Counted from the first letter of the stretch, positions 16,952-26,822 are shown. The stretch: DNA of 64,000 nt from Phenylobacterium sp. (GCF_030651185.1 NZ_JAUSCJ010000022.1:186001-250000), one strand, 5' to 3'. The notes: generated from the sequence alone by a model not told the origin. Made by a program: numbers and translations.

Positions 16952-17116
16952 CAGGTTCTCCGCGAGGAGATGAAAAGGGAACTCAGGTGAGACACCTGGG
17001 CTGCCCCCGCAACTGTAAGCGGCGAGCCCGCGCGCCATCAGCCACTGGGTCCTTCGGGGTCTGGGAAGGCGGCGCGCAATGGGCGTTGACCCGTGAGCCA
17101 GGAGACCTGCCTGACG
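16952..17116 (+). promoter_or_regulatory. Cobalamin (B12) riboswitch
   Basis: Conserved pieces are present in order: GGTTCTC at the start, AAAAGGGAA, the core GCTGCCCCCGCAACTGTAAG, a CCACTG stem, GGAAGGCG, and the B12 box GAGCCAGGAGACCTGCCTG ending about 17113. It lies about 165 bases upstream of a TonB-dependent receptor gene. Known role: adenosylcobalamin binding lowers expression of the downstream uptake gene. Confidence 0.95.
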
Positions 17117-17282
17117 CAGTCGTCCTTCGACCGGCCGGGGTGCGCCGAGCGAACGGGGATTAGTCCCGAGAGGCGACGTTTGTTGGGCCGTGGCCCGGCG
17201 ATCGTGCGCCCTGATCCCCACCCCGGGGTCGTGACGTCTGTCGCCTGGTGGCGGCTCGTCGTCAGATGAAGGGGCAAGACCC

Positions 17283-19259
17283 GTGAAGACCTATCTCTAC
17301 TCGACCACCGCCGCCGCCGCGTTCGCCGTGGCTGTTCTCACCTCGACCTCGGCCCTGGCCGGCGACAAGGCTCCCACCCCCGACGCCGCCGGGGCCGAGG
17401 CCGCCAATCCGGTCAGCGAGCTGATCGTCACCGCCGCCCGCGGGCCGCAGGACCCGGCCAAGGTCGGCCAGTCGGTGACCGTGCTGAACGCGGCCGTCAT
17501 CGCGGCCAGCCAGCAGGTGCTGGTCTCCGACCTGGTCTCGCGCACCGTGGGCGTGGCCTATTCCCGCAACGGCGGGCCGGGCGGCATCACCACCCTGCGC
17601 ATCCGCGGGGCGGAGGGCGACCAGACCGTGGCCGTGGTGGACGGGGTGAAGATCAACGACCCCTCGGCGCCGGGCGGCGGCTACAACTTCGCCAACCTGC
17701 TGACCGGCGACGTGGCGCGCCTCGAGATCCTGCGCGGCGCCCAGTCGACCCTGTGGGGCAGCCAGGCGATCGGCGGGGTGATCAACATCGTCACCGCCGA
17801 GCCGACCCGGGCCCTGGAGGGCGGGCTGCAGGCCGAGGTGGGCACGCAGAACAGTTCCTATGTGCGCGGCGCGGCCGGCGGGATCAGCGACCACCTGGTC
17901 TGGCGGCTGTCGGCCAGCCACGACCAGACCGACGGGGTGTCGGCCGTGGCCGGCGGGGCCGAGGATGACGGCCACCGGGTCACCGCGCTCAGCGGCCGGG
18001 CCCGGGTGATCGCCAGCGAGGCGCTCTCGCTCGACCTGCGGGCGGTCTATACCCAGAGCCGCAACGACTTCGACGGCTTCCCGGCCCCGCTCTACGCCTT
18101 CGCCGACACCGCCCAGTATGGCGAGATGGAGGAGCTGGTGGCTTACGCCGGCCTCAACGTCGCGCTGCTGGACGGCCGGTTCCGCAACCGCCTGGCCTTC
18201 GGCTACACCAATTCCGACACCCTGAACTATGACCCGGCCCAGGCGATGACGCCGGTCACCTTCGACTCCACCGGCCGCAACAGGCGCTGGGAGTACCAGG
18301 GGACCTTTGAGATCGCGCCCACCTGGACCGCCACCTTCGGCGCCGAGAGCGAGGCGGCCAGCTTCCGCACCCGCGCGCCCTCGGCCTTTGCGCCCAACCC
18401 GCCGACCGCGCGGGCGAAGGTGGGGATCGACAGCCTCTATGCTCAGGTTCGTGGGGACCTCGGCGATCACCTGTCGGTCAGTGTCGGCCTGCGCCGCGAC
18501 AGCCACGACACCTTCGGCGACCACAGCCTGGGACAGCTGGCGGCCGCCTGGTCGGTGGGGCAGGGCACGGTGCTCCGCGCCAGTTTCGGCCAAGGATTCA
18601 AGGCCCCGACCCTCTATCAGCTCTACAGCGAGTACGGGAACCTGGGCCTGGCCGCCGAGCAGGCCGACGCCTGGGACGTCGGGATCGAGCACACGGTGGG
18701 CGAGGGTTGGCTCGTGGTGTCGGCCACCGGTTTCGCCCGCGAGACCGAGAACCAGATCGACTTCGTCTCCTGCGCCTTCGGCTCGCTGACGGCCATCTGC
18801 AACCCCGGCGGGGCGCCCCGCTTCGGCTACTACGCCAATACCGCAAAGACCGCTGCGCATGGGGTTGAGCTGGTGGCGGCGGTCGAACAGGGCCCCTTCA
18901 GCCTCGACGCCAACTACACCTGGACCCATACCGAGAACCGCTCGGCGGGCGCCAATCAGGGCAAACAGCTGGCCCGCCGGCCCGAGCACCAGGCCAACCT
19001 GGCGGCCACCTACGAATGGCCGGTTGGTCTCTCCACGACGGCCGCCATTCGGTATGTCGGGGCCAGCTTCGACAATGCCGCGGGCAGCTACACCCTGCAG
19101 AGCTTCACCCTGCTGGACCTGCGGGCGGCCTACCCGGTGAACGAGACCTTCGAGGTCTATGGCCGGGTCGATAACGTCTTCGACGACAGCTACGAAACGG
19201 CCCGGAACTACGGGACTCAGGGGCGCACCGCCACGGTGGGCGTGCGCGCCAAGTTCTGA
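17283..19259 (+). CDS. btuB: TonB-dependent vitamin B12 receptor
   Basis: 658 residues from GTG 17283 with AAGGGG upstream; no in-frame ATG would keep the signal peptide. Seen: signal peptide (about 1-27, ending STSALAG), a TonB-box-like SELIVTAARG, a plug domain with RIRGAEGDQTVAVVDGVKIN and EILRGAQSTLWGSQAIGG, and a beta-barrel ending in ATVGVRAKF with the terminal aromatic typical of outer-membrane proteins. Together with the riboswitch this is a BtuB-type cobalamin transporter. A hairpin at 19274 follows. No BtuCDF or B12 synthesis gene is in the window; the imported cofactor would serve eutBC among others. Confidence 0.93.
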   Translation: MKTYLYSTTAAAAFAVAVLTSTSALAGDKAPTPDAAGAEAANPVSELIVTAARGPQDPAKVGQSVTVLNAAVIAASQQVLVSDLVSRTVGVAYSRNGGPGGITTLRIRGAEGDQTVAVVDGVKINDPSAPGGGYNFANLLTGDVARLEILRGAQSTLWGSQAIGGVINIVTAEPTRALEGGLQAEVGTQNSSYVRGAAGGISDHLVWRLSASHDQTDGVSAVAGGAEDDGHRVTALSGRARVIASEALSLDLRAVYTQSRNDFDGFPAPLYAFADTAQYGEMEELVAYAGLNVALLDGRFRNRLAFGYTNSDTLNYDPAQAMTPVTFDSTGRNRRWEYQGTFEIAPTWTATFGAESEAASFRTRAPSAFAPNPPTARAKVGIDSLYAQVRGDLGDHLSVSVGLRRDSHDTFGDHSLGQLAAAWSVGQGTVLRASFGQGFKAPTLYQLYSEYGNLGLAAEQADAWDVGIEHTVGEGWLVVSATGFARETENQIDFVSCAFGSLTAICNPGGAPRFGYYANTAKTAAHGVELVAAVEQGPFSLDANYTWTHTENRSAGANQGKQLARRPEHQANLAATYEWPVGLSTTAAIRYVGASFDNAAGSYTLQSFTLLDLRAAYPVNETFEVYGRVDNVFDDSYETARNYGTQGRTATVGVRAKF

Positions 19260-19273
19260 TGCGATAAGGGTTT

Positions 19274-19297
19274 GCGGCGGGGCAGCGCCCCCGCCGC
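19274..19297 (+). terminator. GC-rich hairpin after btuB
   Basis: GCGGCGGGG pairs with CCCCGCCGC around a short loop, 15 bases after the btuB stop. No U-tract follows, so Rho-independent termination is plausible but not strong. Confidence 0.5.
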
Positions 19298-19400
19298 GGC
19301 TCTGTCTGGAGGACGGGTTGGCCGCCCAAGGCCAGCCGGCGCCCCTGAGCGTGCATTGAGCGTCTGGCCTGCGCCCGGCGCGCCCGGCTATGGTCGGGTG

Positions 19401-20207
19401 ATGAACAACTTCGAAACCGTGGCGGCCTGGATCAAGGCGAGGGTGGCCCGCGATCCGCCCCTGGCCAGCGAGCCCGAACTCGGCACGCTCCTGCGGGTCC
19501 TGGCCATCTGGCGATCGCGGCTGATCGCCGACGCCCTGCTGCGCCGGGAGGGCGCCAAGATCCTCAGCGGCCCCTTCGCCGGCATGGACTATGTCGGCGA
19601 GGCCACCGAGGGGGCGCTCGCCCCCCGCCTGCTGGGCTCCTACGAATCCGAACTGCACCCGGCCATCGCCCGGTTCGCCGGCGAGGACCTGGACTGCATC
19701 GTCGATGTCGGCTGCGCCGAGGGCTACTACGCCGTGGGCCTGGCCCGGCTGATGCCGCGGGTCACCGTCTACGCCTACGACATCGTGGAGAAGGCCCGGC
19801 GGGCCTGCGCCGAGCTGGCCGCCAAGAACGGCGTCGCCGACCGGGTGGTGGTCCGCGAGACCTTCACCCCCGAGGGCTTCGAGGAATTCGCCGACCGCAA
19901 GTGCCTGGTGATGATGGACGTCGAGGGCGCCGAGGACGACCTGCTGCGCCCGGATCTCTCCCCGGCCCTGGCGAAGATGAGCCTGATCGTCGAGACCCAC
20001 GACGTCTATCGGCCAGGCGTGCTGGAACGGCTGCGGGAGCGCTTTGCCGCAACCCACGACATCCAGCGTCTGAACCCGCAGGGCAAGAGCGTGCCCCTGC
20101 CAGACTGGCTGGCCGCCCAGGGGCACCTGGACCACCTGATCGCGGTCTGGGAGTGGCGCATCCGGCCCACCCCGTGGCTGGTCATGACCCCCAAGGCGGC
20201 CGTCTGA
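19401..20207 (+). CDS. SAM-dependent methyltransferase-like protein
   Basis: 268 residues from ATG 19401. The SAM motif I is CIVDVGCAEGYYAVGLARL (about 95), followed by VYAYDIVEKARRACAELA (motif II region) and LVMMDVEGAEDDLL, similar to FkbM-type methyltransferases. Substrate unknown. Its stop codon overlaps the start of the alpha-galactosidase gene (TGATG), so it is co-translated with the galactose operon, although a functional link is not obvious. Confidence 0.72.
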   Translation: MNNFETVAAWIKARVARDPPLASEPELGTLLRVLAIWRSRLIADALLRREGAKILSGPFAGMDYVGEATEGALAPRLLGSYESELHPAIARFAGEDLDCIVDVGCAEGYYAVGLARLMPRVTVYAYDIVEKARRACAELAAKNGVADRVVVRETFTPEGFEEFADRKCLVMMDVEGAEDDLLRPDLSPALAKMSLIVETHDVYRPGVLERLRERFAATHDIQRLNPQGKSVPLPDWLAAQGHLDHLIAVWEWRIRPTPWLVMTPKAAV

Positions 20208-22324
20208 TGGCTCAGGGATTCCGGCTGGATGGCGGGGGCGAGAGCCTGGTGTTCCTGACCACGGAGGCGGGCGCCCCGCGGTTGGTCTATTGGGGCCCGG
20301 ACCTCGGTCCCGCCGACCCGCTCCCGGCCCTGGCGCGGCTGTCGATCCGCGCCATCCCGCACGGCATGCTGGACGGCGGCGAGCGGCTGACCTGGCTGCC
20401 GGAAGCCGGGCAGGGGTTCACCGGCCATCCCGCCCTGTTGGCCCACCGCAATGGCGCCGAGCTGGTCAGCCAGATGACCTTGCGCGACGTCGACCTCGCT
20501 CCGGGCGCCGCGACCCTGGTGCTGGGGGACGCAGCCGCCGGCGTCGAGCTGACCCTGACCCTCACCCTGGAGGCCGCCACCGGCGTGCTCACCAGCCGGG
20601 CCAAGCTGCGCAATCTGGGCACGGAGCCCCTGACCGTGGACTGGCTGGCGGCCGGCGCCTTCGACAGTCCCCACAACGACCTGCTGCTGTTCGACGGCCG
20701 CTGGACCCGCGAATTCGCGCCGGTCCGCCAGACGATCTCCACCGGCCTGATCGCTAAGGAAAACCGCACCGGCCGCACCTCCCACTACGCCCCGCCCTTC
20801 GCGGTGGTGGGCGAGACCGGCTTCAGCGAGACCCGCGGCGAAGCCTTCGCCCTGCACCTGGCCTGGAGCGGCGACCACCGCATCTTCGCCGAGCGCCTGC
20901 GGGACGGCCGCATCCAGCTCCAGGCCGGCGAACTGCTGCACCCCGGCGAGGTGATCCTGGGGCAGGGGGAAAGCTACGAGACCCCGGCCCTCTACATGGC
21001 CCGCTCGGCGACCGGGCTGAACGGTCTCTCCGACCGGCTGCACCCCTTCGTCCGCGACGTCATCCTCGGCGGCCGGCTCCGGGGCAAGACCCGGAAGGTG
21101 CACTACAACGGCTGGGAAGCCATCTATTTCGACCACGACCTGGCCACCCTGAAGGGCCTGGCCGACCTCGCCGCCCAGGCCGGCGCCGAGCGCTACGTCC
21201 TGGACGACGGCTGGTTCAATGGCCGCCCCGACGACCGCTCGGGCCTCGGCGACTGGACGGTCGACCCGGCCAAGTATCCTGACGGCCTCACCCCGCTGAT
21301 CGATCACGTCCGCGGCCTGGGCATGGACTTTGGCCTCTGGGTCGAGCCGGAGATGGCCAATGCCGAGTCCGACCTGCTGCGGGCCCATCCCGACTGGGTG
21401 CTGGGCGATCCCGGCCGTGACCAGCCCCTGGGGCGCGGCCAGTACGTGCTGGACCTGACTCGGGCCGAGGTGGCCGACAATATCTTCGGCCAGATCGACG
21501 CCCTGCTGCGCGACAACGCCATCGGCTATCTGAAGTGGGACATGAACCGCGACCTGACCCACGCGCTCAGCGGCGGGCGGGCGGCGGTCCACAACCAGAC
21601 CCTGGCGGTCTATGCCCTGATGGACCGCCTGCGCGCCGCCCACCCGCACGTCGAGATCGAGAGCTGCTCGTCGGGCGGCGGTCGGGCCGACTACGAAATT
21701 CTCAGGCGCACCGACCGCATCTGGACGTCAGACTGCAACGACCCCATCGAGCGCCAGGCGATCCAGCGCGGCTTCTCGATCTTCTTCCCGCCCGAGGTCA
21801 TGGGGTCTCACGTGGGCGCGGCCGCCAGCCACACCACCGCGCGCACCGCCAGCCTCGACCTGCGAGCCATGACCGCGCTTGGCGGGCATATGGGGATCGA
21901 GGCCGACCTGCGGGCCTTCACCCCCGAGGAGCGAGCGCAACTGGCCGCCGCCATCGCCCTGCACAAGACCCTGCGCGCCGACCTGCATGCCGGCCGCACC
22001 CTGCGCCTGGAACATCCCGACTGCCTGGCCTTCGCCAATGTGGGGGCGGCCAGCGTGCTGGTCTCCGCCGCCCAGGTGGAAACCTCGAAGGCCGCGGCCC
22101 TGGCGCCTCTGCGCATGGTGGGCCTGGAGCCCGAGGCGGACTATGAGATCACCATGCTCAACCCGCCCGAACGGCCCTTCGCGGTGATGAAGCGGCGCAT
22201 TCCCCTGGTGAAGGGCGACACCCTGGTCGCCAGCGGCGCGATGCTGGCCGGGACGGGCCTCCCCCTGCCGGTGATGCGGGCCGGCGAGATCGCGGTCTTT
22301 CGCCTGACGCGGATCGCACCGTGA
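20207..22324 (+). CDS. Alpha-galactosidase, GH36
   Basis: 705 residues from ATG 20207 (the frame is open upstream as a shadow of the methyltransferase gene). GH36 features: YVLDDGWFNGRPDD, FGLWVEPEMANAESDL, the nucleophile motif YLKWDMNRDL (Asp445) and the acid/base motif ESCSSGGGRADYE with WTSDCND (Asp509). The spacing between the two catalytic residues is that of GH36. It releases galactose from alpha-1,6-galactosides such as melibiose and raffinose. No signal peptide is seen, so it acts in the cytoplasm on imported oligosaccharides. It overlaps galK by four bases. Confidence 0.94.
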   Translation: MAQGFRLDGGGESLVFLTTEAGAPRLVYWGPDLGPADPLPALARLSIRAIPHGMLDGGERLTWLPEAGQGFTGHPALLAHRNGAELVSQMTLRDVDLAPGAATLVLGDAAAGVELTLTLTLEAATGVLTSRAKLRNLGTEPLTVDWLAAGAFDSPHNDLLLFDGRWTREFAPVRQTISTGLIAKENRTGRTSHYAPPFAVVGETGFSETRGEAFALHLAWSGDHRIFAERLRDGRIQLQAGELLHPGEVILGQGESYETPALYMARSATGLNGLSDRLHPFVRDVILGGRLRGKTRKVHYNGWEAIYFDHDLATLKGLADLAAQAGAERYVLDDGWFNGRPDDRSGLGDWTVDPAKYPDGLTPLIDHVRGLGMDFGLWVEPEMANAESDLLRAHPDWVLGDPGRDQPLGRGQYVLDLTRAEVADNIFGQIDALLRDNAIGYLKWDMNRDLTHALSGGRAAVHNQTLAVYALMDRLRAAHPHVEIESCSSGGGRADYEILRRTDRIWTSDCNDPIERQAIQRGFSIFFPPEVMGSHVGAAASHTTARTASLDLRAMTALGGHMGIEADLRAFTPEERAQLAAAIALHKTLRADLHAGRTLRLEHPDCLAFANVGAASVLVSAAQVETSKAAALAPLRMVGLEPEADYEITMLNPPERPFAVMKRRIPLVKGDTLVASGAMLAGTGLPLPVMRAGEIAVFRLTRIAP

Positions 22325-23454
22325 ACCCTGCGACCCTGGCCGCCGACTTCCGCGCGCGCTTCGGCGCGCAGCCGCGCCTGTTCCGCGCGCCGGGTCGTAT
22401 CAACATCATCGGCGAGCACACCGACTATTCCGAGGGATTCGTCCTGCCGGCCGCCATCGACCGCTGGTGCCTGGTGGCTGCGGCCCCCAACGGCCTGGCG
22501 CGGCTGCGCGCGGTCTCCCAGACCTTCGGCGAGGAGATGGAGGCCGACCTCTCGGCCCTGGCCCCGCGCGGAGACTGGGCCGACTATGTGGCCGGACCCG
22601 CCAAGACCCTGCTGGAGGCGGGCCTGGCCGTCGTGGGCGCCGACCTGCTGATCGCCTCGGACGTGCCGGTCGGGGCCGGCGTCAGTTCCTCGGCGGCCCT
22701 GCAGGTGGCGGTGACCCGCGCCCTGCTGGCGCTCTCCGGCCTAGAGGCCGATGGCGTCCAGGTGGCCTGCTGGACCCGGGCTTCGGAGAACCGCTTCGTG
22801 GGCATGCCCTGCGGGATCATGGACAGTTACGCCTCGGCCAACGGGATCGAGAACGGGGCCCTGATGCTGGACTGCCGCAGCCTGCAGGCCACGCCCGCTC
22901 CCCTGCCGGACGACGCGAGTTTCCTGTTGGTCAACTCCATGGTCAGCCACCGGCTGGTGGGCGGCGAGTACCGCCAGCGGCGCGAGGACTGCGAGGCTGC
23001 CGCCCGCACCCTCGGCGTCCCGACCCTTCGCGATTTGGCCGAGGCCGACCTGCCTGCCGCCCTGCGAAAGCTCAGCGGTGATGCCGCCAAACGCTGCCGC
23101 CACGTGGTGTCCGAGAACGCCCGGGTGGGCCGGGCCGAAACCGCCATGGCCGCCGGCGACCTCGCGGCCCTGGGTGCGCTGATGAACCAGTCCCACGCCT
23201 CCCTGCGCGACGACATGGAGGTCAGCCTGCCGGTAATCGATCAGCTGGCCGCCATCGCCCAGGCGACGCCGGGCGTGCATGGCGCCCGGCTGATGGGCGG
23301 CGGCTTCGGCGGCTGCGTCATCGCCCTGGTGGACAGCGCGGCGGCCGGCGACGTCCAGGCCGCCATCGCCGGGGCCTACGGCGCCGTGATCGGTGAAACC
23401 CCGGAGGCCTTCGTCTGCCGCGCGGTGGCCGGCGCGTCCGAGGTCTTCGCGTGA
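22321..23454 (+). CDS. galK: Galactokinase
   Basis: 377 residues (GTG start at 22321, GTGA overlap with the previous stop). It carries the galactokinase signature RINIIGEHTDYSEGFVLPAA (about 23), the GHMP ATP-loop PVGAGVSSSAALQVAVTRA (about 117) and GARLMGGGFGGCVIALVD near the C-terminus. It phosphorylates galactose to galactose-1-phosphate, substrate of the next enzyme in the same operon. Confidence 0.96.
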   Translation: MNPATLAADFRARFGAQPRLFRAPGRINIIGEHTDYSEGFVLPAAIDRWCLVAAAPNGLARLRAVSQTFGEEMEADLSALAPRGDWADYVAGPAKTLLEAGLAVVGADLLIASDVPVGAGVSSSAALQVAVTRALLALSGLEADGVQVACWTRASENRFVGMPCGIMDSYASANGIENGALMLDCRSLQATPAPLPDDASFLLVNSMVSHRLVGGEYRQRREDCEAAARTLGVPTLRDLAEADLPAALRKLSGDAAKRCRHVVSENARVGRAETAMAAGDLAALGALMNQSHASLRDDMEVSLPVIDQLAAIAQATPGVHGARLMGGGFGGCVIALVDSAAAGDVQAAIAGAYGAVIGETPEAFVCRAVAGASEVFA

Positions 23455-24455
23455 GCCGGCCCGAGAGGCGCCTCAACCTGCTGACCGGCGACTGGGTGCT
23501 GGTCTCGCCGCAGCGGGTCAGCCGGCCCTGGCAGGGGGCGGCCAGCGAGGCCGCGCCCCGCGAGCGGGTGGCCCACGACCCGGCCTGCTATCTCTGCGCC
23601 GGGGTGATGCGGGCGGGCGGGGTCCGCAACCCGAATTACGAGGGGGTCTACGTCTTCGACAACGACTATCCGGCCCTGTTGCCCGGCCTTTCCGAGGGCG
23701 TGTCCGACGACCCCCTGCTGGTGCGTGAGCCCGAGGCCGGGCTCTGCCGGGTGATCTGCTACAGCCCCGACCACAGCCTTACCATGGCGGGCATGAGCCC
23801 GCGCGAGATCGAGGCGGTGGTCGAGACCTGGACCGCCCAGTTCACCGAGCTCGCCGCCCGCCCGGACATCGGCGCGGTCACCATCTTCGAAAACCGGGGC
23901 GAGATGATGGGGGCCAGCAACCCTCACCCCCACGGCCAGGTCTGGGCCCAGCAGCACGTCCCCAACGAGCAGGTCCGCGAGGCCCAGCAGCAGCGTGTCT
24001 GGCTCGAGACCCACGGCGAGACCCTGCTGTCGGCCTACCTGGCGCGCGAACTGGCGGCCGGTGAGCGGATCATCTGCGCCAATGACGCCTTCGTGGCCCT
24101 GGTCCCCTTCTGGGCCGCCTGGCCCTTCGAGGCCATGGTCCTGCCGCGCCGGCCGGTCACCGGTTTGGACGACCTGACCCCGGCCGAGCGCGCCGGTCTG
24201 GCCGACATCCTCTCGCGCCTGACCAAGGCCTATGACCGGCTGTTCGACGTCGCCTTCCCCTACACCATGGGCTTCCACCAGCGGCCCGCCGACGGGGGTG
24301 ACCACCCGCACCTGACCCTGCACGCCCATTTCTATCCGCCCCTCCTGCGCTCGGCCTCGGTGCGCAAGTTCATGGTCGGCTACGAGATGCTGGCCATGCC
24401 CCAACGCGACCTGACGCCCGAGGAGGCCGCGGCGCGTCTGCGGGACCTGACATGA
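23451..24455 (+). CDS. galT: Galactose-1-phosphate uridylyltransferase
   Basis: 334 residues from GTG 23451. The HIT-type active site is ASNPHPHGQVWAQQHVPNEQ, with the nucleophilic His in HPH. Zinc-type residues are present (CYLCAGVMR near residue 44), as is GFHQRPADGGDHPHLTLHAH, as in E. coli GalT. It exchanges UMP between UDP-glucose and galactose-1-phosphate. It overlaps galK and galM by four bases each. galE, needed to close the Leloir cycle, is not in the window. Confidence 0.95.
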   Translation: MSRPERRLNLLTGDWVLVSPQRVSRPWQGAASEAAPRERVAHDPACYLCAGVMRAGGVRNPNYEGVYVFDNDYPALLPGLSEGVSDDPLLVREPEAGLCRVICYSPDHSLTMAGMSPREIEAVVETWTAQFTELAARPDIGAVTIFENRGEMMGASNPHPHGQVWAQQHVPNEQVREAQQQRVWLETHGETLLSAYLARELAAGERIICANDAFVALVPFWAAWPFEAMVLPRRPVTGLDDLTPAERAGLADILSRLTKAYDRLFDVAFPYTMGFHQRPADGGDHPHLTLHAHFYPPLLRSASVRKFMVGYEMLAMPQRDLTPEEAAARLRDLT

Positions 24456-25423
24456 ACGCCCCCATCACCATGAAGCCGCTCAGCCATCTGCCCGATGGCC
24501 GGATGGTGGACGCCTATACGCTCAACAACGTCCATGGCGTCTCGGTGCGCATCCTCACCTATGGCGGCGCCATCCAGTCGATCCGCAGCCCCGACCGTGA
24601 CGGCGAGCTCGACGACATCGTCCTCGGCTATGACCACCTGGAACGCTACCTGGAGAGCCCCCGCTATTTCGGCTGCCTGGTGGGGCGCTATGCCGGGCGC
24701 ATCGCCCGCGGCCAGTTCTCCATCGACGGCTGTGACTACGACCTCGACCGCAATGAGGGCGGAAACTGTCTGCACGGCGGCCGCGTCGGCCTCGACAAGA
24801 CGGTCTGGGCCGCCAAGGCCCAGGAGACCCGGGTCGGCGCCAAGCTCACCCTGACCCATGTCAGCCCGGACGGCGACATGGGCTTCCCCGGCGAGCTTGC
24901 GGTCCAGGCGGTCTACGAGCTGACCCGGGGCAATGAGCTGCGGCTGGAGATCTCGGCCACCACCACCGCGCCGACGGTGGTGAACCTCACCAACCACACC
25001 TACTGGAACCTGGGCGGGCTGAACTCGCGGCACGTCCGCGACCACGAGCTGCAGATCCTGGCCGAGGGGGTTCTGGTCACCGACGAGGCCCTGGTCCCCA
25101 CCGGTGAGATCATGGCGGTCGCCGGGAGCGAGCTGGACTACCGCCAGCCCCGCCCGCTGACGGTCGACCTCGACCACACCTTCGTGCTCGCCGACAAGAA
25201 GCGCGGCGTCCTGGCGCCGGCCGCCTGCCTGACCCACCAAGGCTCGGGCCGGTCCCTGCAGATCGACACCACCGAGCCCTGCCTGACGGCCTATACCGGC
25301 TGGGGTGGCGTGGCCCTGGAGACCCAGCACGCGCCGGACGCCCCCAACCACCCCCACTTCCTGCCCACCCTGCTGCGCCCCGGCGTGGTCCTGAAGACCA
25401 CGACGGTGTTCAAGCTGGGCTAA
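24452..25423 (+). CDS. galM: Aldose 1-epimerase (mutarotase)
   Basis: 323 residues. It has RYAGRIARGQF and NEGGNCLHGGRVGLDKTVW (catalytic His near 107), VNLTNHTYWNLGG (second His) and DHTFVL, all GalM signatures; the catalytic Glu lies near the C-terminus. It interconverts beta- and alpha-D-galactose ahead of GalK. Last gene of the operon; the next gene converges with a three-base gap. Confidence 0.94.
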   Translation: MNAPITMKPLSHLPDGRMVDAYTLNNVHGVSVRILTYGGAIQSIRSPDRDGELDDIVLGYDHLERYLESPRYFGCLVGRYAGRIARGQFSIDGCDYDLDRNEGGNCLHGGRVGLDKTVWAAKAQETRVGAKLTLTHVSPDGDMGFPGELAVQAVYELTRGNELRLEISATTTAPTVVNLTNHTYWNLGGLNSRHVRDHELQILAEGVLVTDEALVPTGEIMAVAGSELDYRQPRPLTVDLDHTFVLADKKRGVLAPAACLTHQGSGRSLQIDTTEPCLTAYTGWGGVALETQHAPDAPNHPHFLPTLLRPGVVLKTTTVFKLG

Positions 25424-25426
25424 GTC

Positions 25427-26653
25427 CTACTCCGCCGCGACGATCCTCGGCACCCAGAGGTGGATCCACAGCAGGGCCAGCAGGTAGGCGGCCGCGACGA
25501 TGGCGAACATCGGCAGGTAGCCGCCGCCATTGTCCAGGGTCCAGCCGGTGAAGGTCTGGATGCCCAGGCCTCCCAGCGTGCCCGCCGTCGCCCCGATGCC
25601 GATCACCGCCCCGATCACCTTGGCCGGGAAGACGTCGGCGGTGAAGGCGAAGATGTTGGTGGAGAAGGCCTGGTGGCCGGCCAGCGCGATGCCCAGGACA
25701 AGCGCCGCGATCCAGTAGCTCTGGGCGCCGAGCGCCAGCGGGATCGGCAGCACCAGCAGCGCCCCGCCCAGCATCACCCCCTTGCGGGCCAGGTTCACAT
25801 TCACCCCGGCGGCCAGCAGCCGGCTGGCGATATAGCCGCCCGCGAAGGAGCCGCAGGCTGCCAGGCCGTAGACCAGGGCCAGCGGCGGGCCGAGTTCTCC
25901 CAGGCCCAGGCCGAACTGACGGTGGAAGAAGTCCGGCCCCCAGAACAGCAGGAACCACCAGCCCATGTCGGTGAGGAACTTGGCGCCCGCCACCGCCCAG
26001 GTGCGGCGGTCGCCGAGCAAGGACAGCCAGGGGGTGCGCGCGCCCTCGACGGCGGCGACGTCCACCTGGCCGGCCTCCTCCACCGCGTCGCTGCGCTTGC
26101 CCATCACCATCCAGGCCGCCAGCCAGACGAAGCCGATGCCGCCGGTGATCAGGAAGGCCGCCCGCCAACCCAGGGCCAGGGCGAGGGCCGGCACCAGAAG
26201 GGGCACGAAGATCGCCCCCAGGTTCGGCGCGGCGTTGACGATGCCCATGGCCAGGGACCGTTCCTTGGCCGGGAACCAGGCCGTGGTGGTCTTGATGGCG
26301 GCCGGCGTATTGACCGTCTCGGCCACCGCCAGCACCACCCGCGCGCCGGTGAAGTGGCCGATGGTGTAAGCCACGCCGTGGGCCATGGCCGCCAGGCTCC
26401 ACACCCCGACCCCCCAGGCGTAGCCCTTGCGGACGCCGACCCGGTCGACGAACCAGCCCGCCAGCATCAGCGAGCAGGCCGTGGCCAGCTGGAACTTCTC
26501 GATGATCCCGGCATAGTCGCTGTTGGTCCAGCCGAGGTCCTGTTCGAGGACCGGCTTCAGCAGGGCGATGATCTGGCGGTCGGCGTAGTTGATCGCGCTG
26601 GCGAAGAACACCAGGCCCAGAACCACCCAGCGCAGGTTGGATGCGGCGGCCAT
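25427..26653 (-). CDS. MFS transporter, anion:cation symporter (hexuronate/glucarate-like) type
   Basis: 408 residues with about 12 hydrophobic segments. The first loop holds INYADRQIIALLKPVL and WFVDRVGVRKGYAWGVGVW, the ACS-subfamily pattern of ExuT and GudP-type carriers for sugar acids. It converges on galM, so uptake of a galactoside or sugar acid is a reasonable but unproven guess. The long upstream region with two dyads suggests its own regulation, divergent from the aldo/keto reductase gene. Confidence 0.82.
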   Translation of the reverse strand: MAAASNLRWVVLGLVFFASAINYADRQIIALLKPVLEQDLGWTNSDYAGIIEKFQLATACSLMLAGWFVDRVGVRKGYAWGVGVWSLAAMAHGVAYTIGHFTGARVVLAVAETVNTPAAIKTTTAWFPAKERSLAMGIVNAAPNLGAIFVPLLVPALALALGWRAAFLITGGIGFVWLAAWMVMGKRSDAVEEAGQVDVAAVEGARTPWLSLLGDRRTWAVAGAKFLTDMGWWFLLFWGPDFFHRQFGLGLGELGPPLALVYGLAACGSFAGGYIASRLLAAGVNVNLARKGVMLGGALLVLPIPLALGAQSYWIAALVLGIALAGHQAFSTNIFAFTADVFPAKVIGAVIGIGATAGTLGGLGIQTFTGWTLDNGGGYLPMFAIVAAAYLLALLWIHLWVPRIVAAE

Positions 26654-26822
26654 CTCAGGCGCTGCGTTTCGAAAAAGGCATGGTCGCTATCCCCCGGGCG
26701 GCGTCGCCGAAATATTTGAATTTCGGCGCAGGAGGAACTTGCAGTTCCGCCCGCCGCCGATCATTGGTGCGCTTCGCAGCTATTGATCATATTTTTTATT
26801 TTGCGGCCGGCGTCCAGAACCC
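26654..26822. promoter_or_regulatory. Divergent promoter region with two dyads
   Basis: 169 bases separate the MFS gene from the aldo/keto reductase gene. GCCGAAAT-N6-ATTTCGGC at 26706-26727 and GGAAC-N5-GTTCC at 26734-26748 are perfect inverted repeats. An AT-rich run at 26786-26802, unusual in this genome, could hold a -10 region for the plus-strand operon. Confidence 0.5.

Noticed and set aside
17262..20135. A 957-codon minus-strand frame antisense to btuB
   Set aside because: It has no recognisable domain, and the plus strand carries btuB with signal peptide and riboswitch.
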